NCBI GenBank assembly: GCA_027488935.1
Contig: JAIYAP010000070.1
Span: 1 to 45,676, forward strand
Length of the DNA stretch: 45,676 bases
Origin: Saprospiraceae bacterium
GTDB taxonomy: Bacteria > Bacteroidota > Bacteroidia > Chitinophagales > Saprospiraceae
Direction: 5' to 3'
The notes below the pieces were generated by a model. It worked only from the letters and a program-made list of their open reading frames with translations, did not search any database and was not told where the DNA came from. Numbering within the stretch: position 1 is the stretch's first letter; every line of letters starts with the position of its first letter. Shown here one piece after another: positions 34,602-43,656 of this stretch. Made by a program: the position numbers and the translations under genes.

Positions 34602-35081
34602 ATGAAAGATAAAAAAATCCGCACCCTGCACCCGCGCAAACGCATCGCCCTCATTGCGCACGATAACCAGAAAGACGATATGATTGAATGGGCGATTTAT
34701 AACCGGCACATGTTGTCGCACCACGATTTGTTTGCAACCGGCACCACGGGTACCCTCCTTAAAAAAGCCCTTGATTTGCCGGTCGTCTGCATGCTCAGCG
34801 GCCCCTTAGGCGGCGATCAACAAATCGGCGCCATGATCGCTGAAGGAAAAATTGATATGCTGATTTTCTTCTGGGACCCCATGGAAGCCCAACCCCACGA
34901 CCCCGATATCAAAGCCCTCCTCCGACTCGGCGCCGTATGGAACATCCCCGTCGCCTGCGACCGCTCCACCGCCGATTTCCTACTCACTTCCCCGCTGATG
35001 CAACAAGCCTATGAGGCCATCTTGCCCGATTATAGTGCTTATATTAAGCGGTTGATGAAAAGAGTGATGAGTGATGAGTGA
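34602..35081 (+). CDS. mgsA: Methylglyoxal synthase
   Basis: This cytoplasmic enzyme converts dihydroxyacetone phosphate to methylglyoxal and phosphate, a bypass of lower glycolysis. The 159-residue product shows RKRIALIAHDNQKDDM, the phosphate-binding FATGTTG, SGPLGGDQQIGAMIAEGKID and FFWDPMEAQPHDPDIKALLRL, and ends its conserved part at ILPDYSAYI. The ATG at 34602 gives the family length; in-frame ATGs at 34557 and 34485 would add unconserved residues. The last residues (KRVMSDE) are encoded by a GTGATGAGTGATGAG repeat that overlaps the stop codon, so the C-terminus appears to have been rewritten by the repeat. Confidence 0.94.
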   Translation: MKDKKIRTLHPRKRIALIAHDNQKDDMIEWAIYNRHMLSHHDLFATGTTGTLLKKALDLPVVCMLSGPLGGDQQIGAMIAEGKIDMLIFFWDPMEAQPHDPDIKALLRLGAVWNIPVACDRSTADFLLTSPLMQQAYEAILPDYSAYIKRLMKRVMSDE

Positions 35082-35097
35082 TAAGTGATAAGTGAGG
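35064..35097. repeat. GTGATGA short repeat overlapping mgsA 3' end
   Basis: Seven-base-like words GTGATGA and GTGATAA run across the mgsA stop codon. They are complementary to the CTCACTC/CATCACT array at 35273-35332, so the two could pair across the intergenic region. Confidence 0.6.
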
Positions 35098-35229
35098 AAA
35101 ATCATTAAATCGTATCAAAAAAATAGTCAAAAAACCGTGTCAAATTTACGCCACTTTTAGCAGAGATTAGTGATTAAAAGCCAAAGGAAAACCCTAAGGG
35201 TTGAAATAATTACACTTAAAAAATAAGAA

Positions 35230-35272
35230 AAAATGGGTTAATTTATTGAAAATCAATAAATTAACCCATTTT
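35230..35272. terminator. 20-bp perfect hairpin between convergent mgsA and cupin genes
   Basis: Bases 35230-35249 are perfectly complementary to 35253-35272, with a 3-base loop (AATGGGTTAATTTATTG in the left arm). On the minus strand it is followed by TTCTTATTTTTTAAG, a good T-rich tail. It is a likely terminator of the cupin operon and perhaps of mgsA as well. Confidence 0.7.
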
Positions 35273-35332
35273 CACTCCTCACTCCTCACTCCTCACTCCT
35301 CACTCCTCACTCATCACTCATCACTCATCACT
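35273..35332. repeat. CACTCCT/CACTCAT tandem heptamer array
   Basis: Five copies of CACTCCT and then CACTCAT copies run in strict seven-base steps and end at 35332, seven bases before the cupin stop codon. The array is the inverse complement of the GTGATGA words at 35064 and 10443. Confidence 0.75.
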
Positions 35333-35338
35333 AAAAAC

Positions 35339-35857
35339 TCACCGTCCAAAATCATCCTCCAACCGAACAATATCGTCTTCATCCGATGGGTGGGCGGCGT
35401 CTACGTGTTGCCAGATTTCGGCCACAATGCCCCAGGCATCCACGCCTACTAAGCGGTGGCGCTCGCCTTGTTTCAGGTTGATTTCGTCGCCAATGGATAA
35501 GGCGCGTACGGGTGTTTGTTCGTCGGTATCGCTTACCACCACCCCTGCCTGGCCACCAATCACGCGCCAGATTTCGGCACGGCGGAAATGGTATTGCCAG
35601 GAAAGGCGCTTTTGCGGTGCTACCACTAATATTTTTGGACTCAATTTGTCAAATCCGGCAAAATCGGCCATCGACTGGTTGGGGAAAAACTGTTCCACAA
35701 ATGCAGGAGCCTGGCTTTCATCCAAGACAAAAAAACCACCCCACGGACGGTTATGGTCGTGGTTGGCAATGCGGAAGCCCGCATCTACTAAAAATTGCGC
35801 AACAGCATCAAATACTTCGGTTGCTGGCGTTTCCGCCGAAAAATTAAGGGTAGTCAT
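35339..35857 (-). CDS. Mannose-6-phosphate isomerase-like cupin
   Basis: The 172-residue protein contains one cupin domain very like the type II mannose-6-phosphate isomerase part of GDP-mannose enzymes. Matching segments are NRPWGGFFVLD, KILVVAPQKRLSWQYHFRRAEIWRVIGGQAGVVV, INLKQGERHRLVG and DDIVRLEDDFGR. His and Glu in YHFRRAEIW and His in GERHRL are expected metal ligands. It may interconvert mannose- and fructose-6-phosphate or act on another sugar phosphate. It lacks the nucleotidyltransferase half. I chose the ATG at 35857 (MTTLNFSAE); the ATG at 35881 would also work. It is the last gene of the phoH/osmC run. Confidence 0.8.
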   Translation of the reverse strand: MTTLNFSAETPATEVFDAVAQFLVDAGFRIANHDHNRPWGGFFVLDESQAPAFVEQFFPNQSMADFAGFDKLSPKILVVAPQKRLSWQYHFRRAEIWRVIGGQAGVVVSDTDEQTPVRALSIGDEINLKQGERHRLVGVDAWGIVAEIWQHVDAAHPSDEDDIVRLEDDFGR

Positions 35858-35884
35858 GTGTTCAGGTTTCGATGTAATCAAAAA

Positions 35885-36292
35885 TCAAGACGGCCAAACA
35901 AACTGAACGTCTTGCTCCAAATCTGGATGCAAACTTAATGCCACCGGACAACCATGCGCGGCCGCTTCCAACTTTTTTTGATCCAATTCGCTGTAATTGC
36001 CCGCAGGCATGGTGACTTTCACAATAATTTTGGCAATACGCCGCGGATTGGCAGCCATTACCTTGGTTACTTCCGCATGCGCGCCGTCCATATTAATGCC
36101 GTGGTTGCGCGCACTAATGCCCATGGTGGTGAGCATGCAAGTGGCCAGGGAAGTGGCTGTGGTGTCGGTGGGCGAAAAAGCAGCGCCCAAACCCTGATTG
36201 TCGGGAGGCGCATCGGTGAGCACGGTGGTACCGGAAAGCACATGCGTAGCTTCGGTGCGCAAATTGCCTACATAAGTGATGGTAGCGGTCAT
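35885..36292 (-). CDS. OsmC/Ohr-family peroxide reductase
   Basis: The 135-residue cytoplasmic protein has the two redox cysteines of the family, Cys52 in SLATCMLTTMGI and Cys114 in AAHGCPVALSL, with the beta-strand start ATITYVGNLRTEATH. Such proteins reduce organic hydroperoxides with a thiol donor. The start overlaps the end of phoH by four bases (ATGA), so translation is coupled, and the cupin gene follows after 27 bases. Confidence 0.9.
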   Translation of the reverse strand: MTATITYVGNLRTEATHVLSGTTVLTDAPPDNQGLGAAFSPTDTTATSLATCMLTTMGISARNHGINMDGAHAEVTKVMAANPRRIAKIIVKVTMPAGNYSELDQKKLEAAAHGCPVALSLHPDLEQDVQFVWPS

Positions 36293-37368
36293 ACTGGTTC
36301 TACGTCTTTAGGTTTGAATGCTTCGTTGTTCATGCCGTTGTCGATCGACTCCTCCTGCGGCAAATTGTCCTCCATACGTTTGCGGATCCGATCTTTTTTG
36401 GCGCGTTCTTCGTTCTCAATTTTATCGTATGCTTTGATGATTTCTTTCACCAATCGGTGCCGCACCACGTCTTCGGTGGTCAAATGCACCATACCGATGC
36501 CTTCTACCCCATCCAGAATTTCAATTGCCTGGCGCAAACCCGAACGCTGGTGGGTCGGCAAGTCAATTTGGCTCAAGTCGCCCGTGATGATGCATTTGGC
36601 AGTCGGACCAATCCGCGTCAAAAACATCTTGAGTTGCAACGGCGTGGCATTTTGCGCTTCATCAAGGATAATATAGGCGTTGTCGAGCGTCCGGCCGCGC
36701 ATAAAAGCGAGCGGGGCAATCTCAATCACGCGGTTGTCCATGAAAAAGTTCAACTTGTCCATCGGCAGCATATCATCCAGCGCATCGTACAAGGGGCGCA
36801 GGTATGGATCTACCTTTTCTTTCAAGTCGCCGGGCAAAAAGCCGAGGTTTTCTCCTGCTTCAACCGCAGGACGGGTGAGGACAATCTTTTTGACCAGTTT
36901 ATTTTTCAAGGCACGCACCGCAATGGCCACCGCCGTATAGGTCTTTCCCGTACCGGCTGGTCCGAGTGCAAACACAATATCCTGGGTTTCGCTGGCTTCT
37001 ACCAGTTTCTTTTGGTTACGGGTTTTGGCCTTGATCGGTTTTCCTTCCCGGCCAAACAAAATGGTACTGCCGGTCGAGCTGTCGCCGTTGACTGGAATAC
37101 GCACTTCAAACGGATTTTCGCCGCCCAACAGGTCTTCCACCGTTTGAATGGGCAGTTCCGAATGCTCGCGCAGGTACCGAACCATCATTTCGAATTTGGC
37201 TTTAGCGGCCTGGGCGTCCTTTTTTTCGCCAGAAATTTTGAGGCTGTTGCCGCGCGAAGTAATCGTCGCATCAGCATAGGCTTTGCGTAAAAGGTTTAAT
37301 TTTGCGTTGTTTTCGCCGTAGAGTTCAACGAGGTCTACGCCCTCGACGGTAAGAATGATTTCGCTCAA
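36289..37368 (-). CDS. phoH: PhoH-family ATPase
   Basis: The 359-residue product has an N-terminal KH-like RNA-binding region (about 1-70), then the PhoH ATPase domain with Walker A GPAGTGKT (136-143), VLTRPAVEAGENLGFLPGDLKEKVDPYLRP, Walker B AYIILDEAQNAT and the sensor MFLTRIG...IITGDLSQIDLP. PhoH proteins are cytoplasmic ATPases tied to RNA metabolism. The C-terminal tail is charged and variable. It is the first gene of a three-gene run with osmC and the cupin gene and is divergent from the SAM-hydrolase-fold gene, with 185 bases in between. Confidence 0.93.
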   Translation of the reverse strand: MSEIILTVEGVDLVELYGENNAKLNLLRKAYADATITSRGNSLKISGEKKDAQAAKAKFEMMVRYLREHSELPIQTVEDLLGGENPFEVRIPVNGDSSTGSTILFGREGKPIKAKTRNQKKLVEASETQDIVFALGPAGTGKTYTAVAIAVRALKNKLVKKIVLTRPAVEAGENLGFLPGDLKEKVDPYLRPLYDALDDMLPMDKLNFFMDNRVIEIAPLAFMRGRTLDNAYIILDEAQNATPLQLKMFLTRIGPTAKCIITGDLSQIDLPTHQRSGLRQAIEILDGVEGIGMVHLTTEDVVRHRLVKEIIKAYDKIENEERAKKDRIRKRMEDNLPQEESIDNGMNNEAFKPKDVEPV

Positions 37369-37553
37369 ATGTTAAGTCCTCAAGTTTTTGGCAGCGGGAG
37401 GGATCAAACACACAACGGGTTGATTTTCATAGGGATGCGTTGCGGCTGGTCTCCATGCCAGATTTATTTTAAAATACCCGTTCTTTGCCCACAAATGTAA
37501 ATGACTTGGGTCGCTTTTTCAACAGTTCAATGAAATGTTTAGTTCCTGAAAAC

Positions 37554-38324
37554 ATGCAGATTATCACCCTCACAACCGATTTTGGCACACAGGATTTTTA
37601 TGCGGGCGCACTCAAAGGCGCATTATTGCGTCGGCAGCCCAATTTGCAATTAATCGATATATCGCACGCAATCAAGCCTTTCGACCTGGTTCAGGCGGCT
37701 TTTGTGGCGCAAAACAGCTGGTCGGAGTTTCCCGAAGGCACCATCCACCTTATTGGCGTGCATTGCGTGTACGCGCCCGAAGCGCATTTTATCCTGGCAA
37801 AACACGCGGGTCATTTTTTTATGGCACCGAATAATGGTATATTAAGTTTGTTGTTTGGCGGTGAAACGGACTTGGTCCTCCGCGATTTAGGACCGGGCGC
37901 GGCCGAGCATTTTGCCGTTAAAAACGTCTTTGCAGAAACGGTGGCACAATTGCTCAGCGGCACTGATTTTGAGGAGATTGGTCAGCCTGCAACCGAATTA
38001 TTGCAACGCATCAGCATCCAGCCGGTCATCACCCGCACCCGCATCCGGGGCACCATCATGCACCTGGATAATTTCGACAATGCCATCGTCAATGTGCCCC
38101 GCGCAGTGTTTGAAAAAGCCCGCAATGGCCGCAGTTTTTCGCTGTTTTTTAAACGCAACGACCCGATTTCACAACTGAGCAACAATTATTCGGATGTTCC
38201 GATCGGCGAACCGCTTTGTTTATTCAATGCTGCCGGCTACCTCGAAATCGCCATCAACATGGGCCGCGCCGCCAGTCTGCTCGGCTTAAAAGTGGAAGAT
38301 ATTGTGGAAGTTGTGTTCGAATAA
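37554..38324 (+). CDS. SAM hydrolase/adenosyltransferase-fold protein (DUF62) with altered active site
   Basis: The 256-residue product starts [24 protein letters not shown], the hallmark of the SAM-dependent halogenase/hydroxide adenosyltransferase family. It continues with VDISHAI-like [21 protein letters not shown], the C-terminal domain [11 protein letters not shown], and [18 protein letters not shown]. By eye, the VDPGVGxxRR segment that supplies the catalytic Asp and Arg reads [12 protein letters not shown], and the catalytic His region reads [10 protein letters not shown], so the triad is not conserved. Ligand binding may remain while the reaction differs. The ATG at 37554 is chosen; 37530 would add eight residues and the TTG at 37485 is unlikely. 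purC follows after 77 bases. Confidence 0.85.
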   Translation: MQIITLTTDFGTQDFYAGALKGALLRRQPNLQLIDISHAIKPFDLVQAAFVAQNSWSEFPEGTIHLIGVHCVYAPEAHFILAKHAGHFFMAPNNGILSLLFGGETDLVLRDLGPGAAEHFAVKNVFAETVAQLLSGTDFEEIGQPATELLQRISIQPVITRTRIRGTIMHLDNFDNAIVNVPRAVFEKARNGRSFSLFFKRNDPISQLSNNYSDVPIGEPLCLFNAAGYLEIAINMGRAASLLGLKVEDIVEVVFE

Positions 38325-38401
38325 TGCGTGTTTTGTCGGATTCTTGGCGGAACTTTGCCGCTCCTATCCCTAATATTTCACACCCTTCTCTTTTCCAAGT
38401 T

Positions 38402-39340
38402 ATGCGTGCAATTCGCGAAACCAATTTCAATTTACCCGGCCAAACCGCTTTTTACCGCGGAAAAGTGCGCGATGTGTACACCATCGGCGATCGCCTGGTG
38501 ATGGTTGCCAGCGACCGAATTTCGGCGTTCGACCATATTTTACCCAAACCAATCCCCTGTAAAGGCGCGGTACTCAATCAAATTGCCCGATATTTCCTGG
38601 AAGCAACCCGCGATATTTGCCCCAACTGGCTCATCAGCGCCCCCGATCCCAATGTGGCCATCGGGTACATGTGCGAACCGATTCGGGTGGAAATGGTCAT
38701 CCGGGGTTACTTGGCCGGCCATTCCGCGCGCACGTACGCGGAAGGTTTACGCTCCCTCTGCGGGGTGACACTGCCCGAGGGCATGCGCGAAAACGACCGT
38801 TTCCCCGAACCGATCATCACACCGGCCACCAAAGCCGATGAAGGCCACGATGAAGACATTTCAAGGGAAGACATTCTGAAACAAGGCATCGTAAGTGAAG
38901 CAGATTACCTGCAAATGGAGCAATATACCCGCGCCCTGTTTCAACGCGGCACCGAAATGGCTGCCAAACAAGGCCTGATTCTGGTGGATACCAAGTACGA
39001 ATTTGGCAAAAAAGACGGCCAAATTGTGCTGATGGACGAAATACACACGCCCGATAGTTCCCGCTATTTTTACGCCGAAGGCTACGAAGCGCGCCAGGCT
39101 GCGGGCGAGAAACAACGCCAACTCAGCAAGGAATTTGTGCGTGAATGGCTAATTGCCAACGGATTCCAAGGCAAAGAAGGCCAGCAAATGCCCGACATGC
39201 CCGATACATTTGTACAGGAAATTACCGATCGCTATGTGGAACTGTACGAACTGCTCACCGGAATGCCTTTCGAACGTCCTTCCGACGCAGAAGATGTGCT
39301 CCAACGCATTGAACAACATATAATCAAGGCATTATCCTAA
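38402..39340 (+). CDS. purC: Phosphoribosylaminoimidazole-succinocarboxamide synthase (SAICAR synthase)
   Basis: This purine-pathway enzyme joins aspartate to CAIR with ATP. The 312-residue product shows [69 protein letters not shown] and [13 protein letters not shown]...[13 protein letters not shown]. It is the longer form of the family, about 300 residues, as in yeast and many Bacteroidota. I chose the ATG at 38402 ([13 protein letters not shown]); the frame is open upstream through 38324. The YhhN-family gene follows after 13 bases. Confidence 0.96.
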   Translation: MRAIRETNFNLPGQTAFYRGKVRDVYTIGDRLVMVASDRISAFDHILPKPIPCKGAVLNQIARYFLEATRDICPNWLISAPDPNVAIGYMCEPIRVEMVIRGYLAGHSARTYAEGLRSLCGVTLPEGMRENDRFPEPIITPATKADEGHDEDISREDILKQGIVSEADYLQMEQYTRALFQRGTEMAAKQGLILVDTKYEFGKKDGQIVLMDEIHTPDSSRYFYAEGYEARQAAGEKQRQLSKEFVREWLIANGFQGKEGQQMPDMPDTFVQEITDRYVELYELLTGMPFERPSDAEDVLQRIEQHIIKALS

Positions 39341-39353
39341 ACCGGAACACGGT

Positions 39354-40055
39354 ATGAATACGAAGAACATGCGTGTGCTGGGTGCCTTTGCCCTCTGCAC
39401 TTTTGCCGAATTGCTGGGCGAAATCACGGGCGATCGCCAATGGATCCTGTATTCCAAACCCTTGCTGATGCCCCTGTTGGGTGTATGGCTGTTTTTGGAA
39501 ACACGTAACTTCGCCCCGCAATTTCGAAATATTATGTTGCTCGGGCTGGTTTTTGCCACCCTGGGCGATACATTATTGCTTTTTTCGAGCGGACCAGAAG
39601 GCGGCATTTACTTTTTACTGGGACTTGGGGCCTTCTTGTGCATGCAGTTGTGCTACATCGCGTTTTTTACCCGATTTGCTGGATTTAAAGAAGGTTATTT
39701 AAAGCAAAAACCGTTGCATTTGGCGGCTTACCTCGCCTATTTGGCGGTGTTGCTGCTCCTGCTCTGGCCGGGCATTCCAGCGCCCATGAAAATTCCGGTT
39801 GCCATTTATGCGGCCGTACTGACCACCATGGGACTCAGCGCCCACAACCTGCGGGGCGCCATTTCGGGCGATGCCGCCATGATGACGTTTTACGGTTCCC
39901 TGCTCTTTATCGCTTCTGATAGTATCCTGGCAATCAATAAGTTCGGCCTGGCTTTCGACGACGCGAACATCGGCATTATGGTTACTTACATTGCGGGCCA
40001 ATGGCTGATTGTGAGTGGGGCGGCGGTGTTGGTGAAGGAACGGAAAGATTCGTAA
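39354..40055 (+). CDS. YhhN/TMEM86-family membrane protein (lysoplasmalogenase-like)
   Basis: The 233-residue integral membrane protein has about eight helices and the family signatures SKPLLMPLLG near residue 40, FATLGDTLLLF near 72, and the late ASDSILAINKFG. Animal TMEM86 and some bacterial members cleave the vinyl-ether bond of lysoplasmalogens; whether this one does is unknown. It sits 13 bases after purC on the same strand, so it is probably cotranscribed. Confidence 0.87.
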   Translation: MNTKNMRVLGAFALCTFAELLGEITGDRQWILYSKPLLMPLLGVWLFLETRNFAPQFRNIMLLGLVFATLGDTLLLFSSGPEGGIYFLLGLGAFLCMQLCYIAFFTRFAGFKEGYLKQKPLHLAAYLAYLAVLLLLLWPGIPAPMKIPVAIYAAVLTTMGLSAHNLRGAISGDAAMMTFYGSLLFIASDSILAINKFGLAFDDANIGIMVTYIAGQWLIVSGAAVLVKERKDS

Positions 40056-40068
40056 ACAGCGATTTACA

Positions 40069-40872
40069 CTACTTGGTTACTTTAATATTCAACGTATCCG
40101 CTCCAACCCCGGTAAAAATGCCCAATCCATTGGTGACATTGGTGTAGGGCGCCGACAAGTTTTGTGAGTTATCGCTGGTGCTGCGCGTCAGGGAAACATA
40201 TTCCGCATTTACCCGATAAAGAATGACGCGGTGGTTTCCATAGTAGCTAAAACTTTGAAAACCAAGTTCGTAGGAATTGGTCTGCTCCGGACTGTTGCTA
40301 AAATTCGGCATTGGTCGGTCGTCGTCGGTATCATTAATCAGTTCGGGATCCGATTCGATATTCACCACCGCTACCTGATAATATTCGCCCACCGTATTGT
40401 CCCAGCTCAAGTCAATTGGATCTGGAAATTCGGGAATGCCGCCTCCACCACCAAGATCAAACGAAGGCACTTTGATCGAACTGGCCGATGCTTTGAAATT
40501 AACGGGTGGTTCTGGAACAATGGTGCTGGCATACACCTCCTTATTATCGTAGGTAAAATGCAGGCGGTAGGTTTTGCCCGCTACCGGCTTCCAGGTATTA
40601 TCCGCAACGTAAGCACCCTCCGTATTTTGGGTTAATAAGTGCTCTACCCCCTCCGATTCAATATAAACCGCAAGATTAGGCAGGTTAAGGGCGCTGGAAT
40701 CCGTGACGCCGTACGCCAATTGCCGGGTGATTTGCACAATGGGTGTTTGCCCTGCTTGCAAATAAGCCGAAACAACGGGAAGTACATCAGGCGATACCTC
40801 GCTTAAATCCGATTTTTCACAGGCATACAGGAATGCAAAGAGCAAGGTAAATAGGCCAAGTTTTTTCATCAT
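40069..40872 (-). CDS. DUF4249 outer-membrane-associated lipoprotein
   Basis: The 267-residue product has a lipoprotein signal ending FLYAC (Cys18 of MMKKLGLFTLLFAFLYAC), then Ig-like beta domains with LPVVSAYLQAGQTPIVQITRQLAYG and AGKTYRLHFTYDNKEVYASTIVPEPP. This is the DUF4249 family, almost always encoded next to TonB-dependent receptors in Bacteroidota and probably a surface-side partner of the receptor. It starts 8 bases after the receptor stop codon, so the two form an operon. A glycine run (DLGGGGGIPEF) marks a linker near the middle. Confidence 0.88.
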   Translation of the reverse strand: MMKKLGLFTLLFAFLYACEKSDLSEVSPDVLPVVSAYLQAGQTPIVQITRQLAYGVTDSSALNLPNLAVYIESEGVEHLLTQNTEGAYVADNTWKPVAGKTYRLHFTYDNKEVYASTIVPEPPVNFKASASSIKVPSFDLGGGGGIPEFPDPIDLSWDNTVGEYYQVAVVNIESDPELINDTDDDRPMPNFSNSPEQTNSYELGFQSFSYYGNHRVILYRVNAEYVSLTRSTSDNSQNLSAPYTNVTNGLGIFTGVGADTLNIKVTK

Positions 40873-40880
40873 CGAAAATT

Positions 40881-43553
40881 TTAGCGGAGTTTGAAAGAGA
40901 AGGTAATGTTCGGCGTAAGTCCCAGGTAATTCACATCGGTCCCAACTACCTGATTGTCAATAATTTCAAATGTTTTATACCACACATTGCGTCGGTTGTA
41001 CAAATTGAAAATACTGAATCCCAAACTGCTGGGCGCGGTGCCCAAGAAAAAATGATAGGTCGCAGCCACGTCGAAGCGGTGGTAATCGGGCAAGCGCAGC
41101 CCGTTTTTTGAACTCACATTGAGCACATCTTGGGTTTCGCCGTTGAGCAATTCAACTTGGTACCCGCCGGTTGGGGCCGTATAAGGTCGGCCAGAGGCAA
41201 AAATCCAGGTGGCTGAAAAGTCCCACTTGTGCCATTTGTACAAGTTGATAATTTTAAATTCGTGGGTAACGTCGTTGGCGGCGTAAAAGTCATTTTCGCC
41301 ATACACGGGGAAATTATTTCGTACATCCCCAATCGTGTATCCGATCCAGCCATTCCATTTTCCGTACTTTTTTTGCACCAAAAAATCGATGCCTTGCGCA
41401 ATCCCGGTACCCTGGTAAAAGGCCTCCTCGTAGGAAATATTGTTAAAAGTAGGGGTAAAACGCAAAGAATACTCCGACAAACCGCTCAAATCCTTGTGGT
41501 AGGCTTCCACATCAAAAAGCCAGTCTTTGTTTTCATAACTGGCGCCCAACACAAACTGGTCGTTGCGCGATACCGGCAAACGGTCGTTATCGGCCAGCAC
41601 CCAAAAATCGCGGCTGCCCTGCAATACGTCTTCCCGGATTACCCGTTTGGCAAACTGATAATAACGCCCTGCCGAACCCTTCAACTTGATTTTATCGGTC
41701 ATTTGCCACTGCACATTCACGCGCGGCTCGTAATAGTTTTTGCGGGTTTGGTCAAAATAATTCAACCGCAAGCCCGGAGTCATCACCAATTTGTTGTTGA
41801 ATAATTGCACCCGATCCTGTATATACCCGCCGTATAAATTGCCTTTGGTGCTGCGGTCAATTACCGTGCTGGTGTCATTTTGGGCGTACATATATTTGAT
41901 ATCATTGTTGGTGATAAATCCGCCAAATTCAATTTGGTTGCTTTTGTTGAGTTTCCATTCAAAATCAGATTTCACCGTCAAATCGCGCAAGTCATTGTCT
42001 TCAAAAGTGCCTCGCTTGATGGTCTCCTCCTCCCCATCGGCATTGGTGATGTTGCCATCCACCGAACGGTCACGGCGAGAGAAGTACTGCGAATAACTGA
42101 CCAAGGTGTTGTTGTAAAAACGATCGCTCCAGCGCCGCGACCATTTCAAACTGGAGCCGGTATTGCCCCATTTGGTCAAATCGGTGATGTTAATGCTAAA
42201 ATCGACCCCTTGATCCTGTAAAAAAGAAGGTAATTGTGGCCGAATCGAATTGTCTAATTTGTCGGTGCCATTGTAAAAACTAAAAGAAACCACATCTTTG
42301 GTGGTCGGACGCCAGGTCACTTTTGCATTCAAATCATAAAAATAGGACGTCACGCTGGACCCAAATTGATTGGCAAAAGGCGAAGTATTTTCTTCGCTTT
42401 CCCCGCTAAACCGATCAAAAACCTTGTTGTACAAAGGGCCTTTCCAACTGCGCCGTGCAGCCACAATCGTCGTCACTTTCTCCCCCATCGGCTGCTCCAA
42501 ATACACATTGGCACTCAAAAAACTGACATCCCCGCCCATGTTGAACCCGCGGTTGTTGCCATCTTTACCCGTAATTTCCGCCACCGAGGAAAGTCTGCCC
42601 CCAAATTTTGAGTCAAACGCACCTTTGTACAATTGCACATCCTTTACTGCATTGGCATTAAAAGCCGAGTAAAAACCAAACAAATGGTCAACATTGTACA
42701 CTGTAATACCGTCAAACAGCGTGAGCGCCTGGTCGGGCGTGCCGCCACGCACATACAGTCCGGAGGTATGTTCGTTGGCGGCACTAATCCCGGGCATTAA
42801 CTGAAACGATCTAAAAATATCTTTTTCGCCCAACGATGGTAGCGCGGCAATTTGCGAGGGCGTCATCTTGAGCATCGACACCTCTTTGTTGGTTTGCATC
42901 AACTCCGCGCGTTCGGCGCTGATGGTAATTTCCGAAATTTGGGCGGTAATGGCGTGCATTTCAATCAGCAGCCCCTTCAAATTCAGTTCCGGCGTAAGAA
43001 ACAAGGTAACCGGTTCATAACCTAAATAAGAAAAAACGAGGGTACTGGTATCGCTCGGCACCTCTAGCACGGTAAAATAGCCATCCACATTACTACTGCT
43101 GCCAGCCTTGGAGCCCGGCGATTTAACACTCACAAAGGGCAAGTGCTCACCCGAAACCGCGTCTTGCACAATACCTTCTACCGTAATGTTTTTGCGTTTG
43201 GCTGCGCCTGTGTAGGATTTTGTTTTGGCCACCGCCTGGGCATTGGGGTTTTCATAGCGCCCCAGGATATGGATCGCGCCATCTTCCGCCTGAAAAAATT
43301 TCAGTTTGCGCGGCTGACAGATCGTTTCCAAAAAGTCGTCGAGACTTTGTTTAAACGGGCGCTCGGTAATCGACAATCGGCTCAGTTTTTCCACATCGTA
43401 CACAAACCGAACCTTGTGTTCTTTGGCAATATCATCCAGCACTTCATTGAGCCAGCCGGAATACAATTTGTCCACTTTAATGTCCGCAAGTTGCTGTGCA
43501 TTAACCGCCGAAACGGAAAGCAACAGCACGCTAAACCATAGTATTTTCTTCAT
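40881..43553 (-). CDS. TonB-dependent receptor with STN and carboxypeptidase-regulatory domains
   Basis: After the signal peptide (MKKILWFSVLLLSVSAVNA), the 890-residue outer-membrane protein has an STN domain (about 22-95; DDIAKEHKVRFVYD, TICQPRKLKFFQ) and a carboxypeptidase D regulatory-like domain (about 118-205; VEGIVQDAVSGEHLPFVSV, GYFTVLEVPSDTSTLVFSYLGYE). A plug (about 225-340; LGEKDIFRSFQLMPGIS, GLYVRGGTPDQALTLFDGI) and a barrel ending FSFKLR follow. STN domains usually mean signalling to an anti-sigma factor, but no sigma/FecR pair is in the window. It should import a substrate bound at the surface with the DUF4249 lipoprotein. I chose the ATG at 43553 for the signal peptide. A nested palindrome lies just upstream. 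Confidence 0.93.
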   Translation of the reverse strand: MKKILWFSVLLLSVSAVNAQQLADIKVDKLYSGWLNEVLDDIAKEHKVRFVYDVEKLSRLSITERPFKQSLDDFLETICQPRKLKFFQAEDGAIHILGRYENPNAQAVAKTKSYTGAAKRKNITVEGIVQDAVSGEHLPFVSVKSPGSKAGSSSNVDGYFTVLEVPSDTSTLVFSYLGYEPVTLFLTPELNLKGLLIEMHAITAQISEITISAERAELMQTNKEVSMLKMTPSQIAALPSLGEKDIFRSFQLMPGISAANEHTSGLYVRGGTPDQALTLFDGITVYNVDHLFGFYSAFNANAVKDVQLYKGAFDSKFGGRLSSVAEITGKDGNNRGFNMGGDVSFLSANVYLEQPMGEKVTTIVAARRSWKGPLYNKVFDRFSGESEENTSPFANQFGSSVTSYFYDLNAKVTWRPTTKDVVSFSFYNGTDKLDNSIRPQLPSFLQDQGVDFSINITDLTKWGNTGSSLKWSRRWSDRFYNNTLVSYSQYFSRRDRSVDGNITNADGEEETIKRGTFEDNDLRDLTVKSDFEWKLNKSNQIEFGGFITNNDIKYMYAQNDTSTVIDRSTKGNLYGGYIQDRVQLFNNKLVMTPGLRLNYFDQTRKNYYEPRVNVQWQMTDKIKLKGSAGRYYQFAKRVIREDVLQGSRDFWVLADNDRLPVSRNDQFVLGASYENKDWLFDVEAYHKDLSGLSEYSLRFTPTFNNISYEEAFYQGTGIAQGIDFLVQKKYGKWNGWIGYTIGDVRNNFPVYGENDFYAANDVTHEFKIINLYKWHKWDFSATWIFASGRPYTAPTGGYQVELLNGETQDVLNVSSKNGLRLPDYHRFDVAATYHFFLGTAPSSLGFSIFNLYNRRNVWYKTFEIIDNQVVGTDVNYLGLTPNITFSFKLR

Positions 43554-43568
43554 AAGGAAAGTAGTTTT

Positions 43569-43605
43569 GTGCTTATAACGCCCAAAATTGGGCACTTGTA
43601 AGCAC
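43569..43605. promoter_or_regulatory. Nested palindrome upstream of the TonB receptor gene
   Basis: The perfect 14-bp palindrome GCCCAAAATTGGGC (43580-43593) is enclosed by the arms GTGCTTA (43569-43575) and TAAGCAC (43599-43605), all centred near 43586-43587. It lies 15 to 52 bases before the receptor ATG. It may be an operator or a hairpin in the leader; no regulator gene is adjacent. Confidence 0.6.
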
Positions 43606-43656
43606 GCTTTCCTTTATAATCGGTAATCGGGAAGAATGTCTCGGAGAACGGAAATG

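Noticed and set aside
35273-35332. Possible CRISPR array
   Set aside because: The repeats are continuous seven-base units without spacers and no cas genes are in the window.
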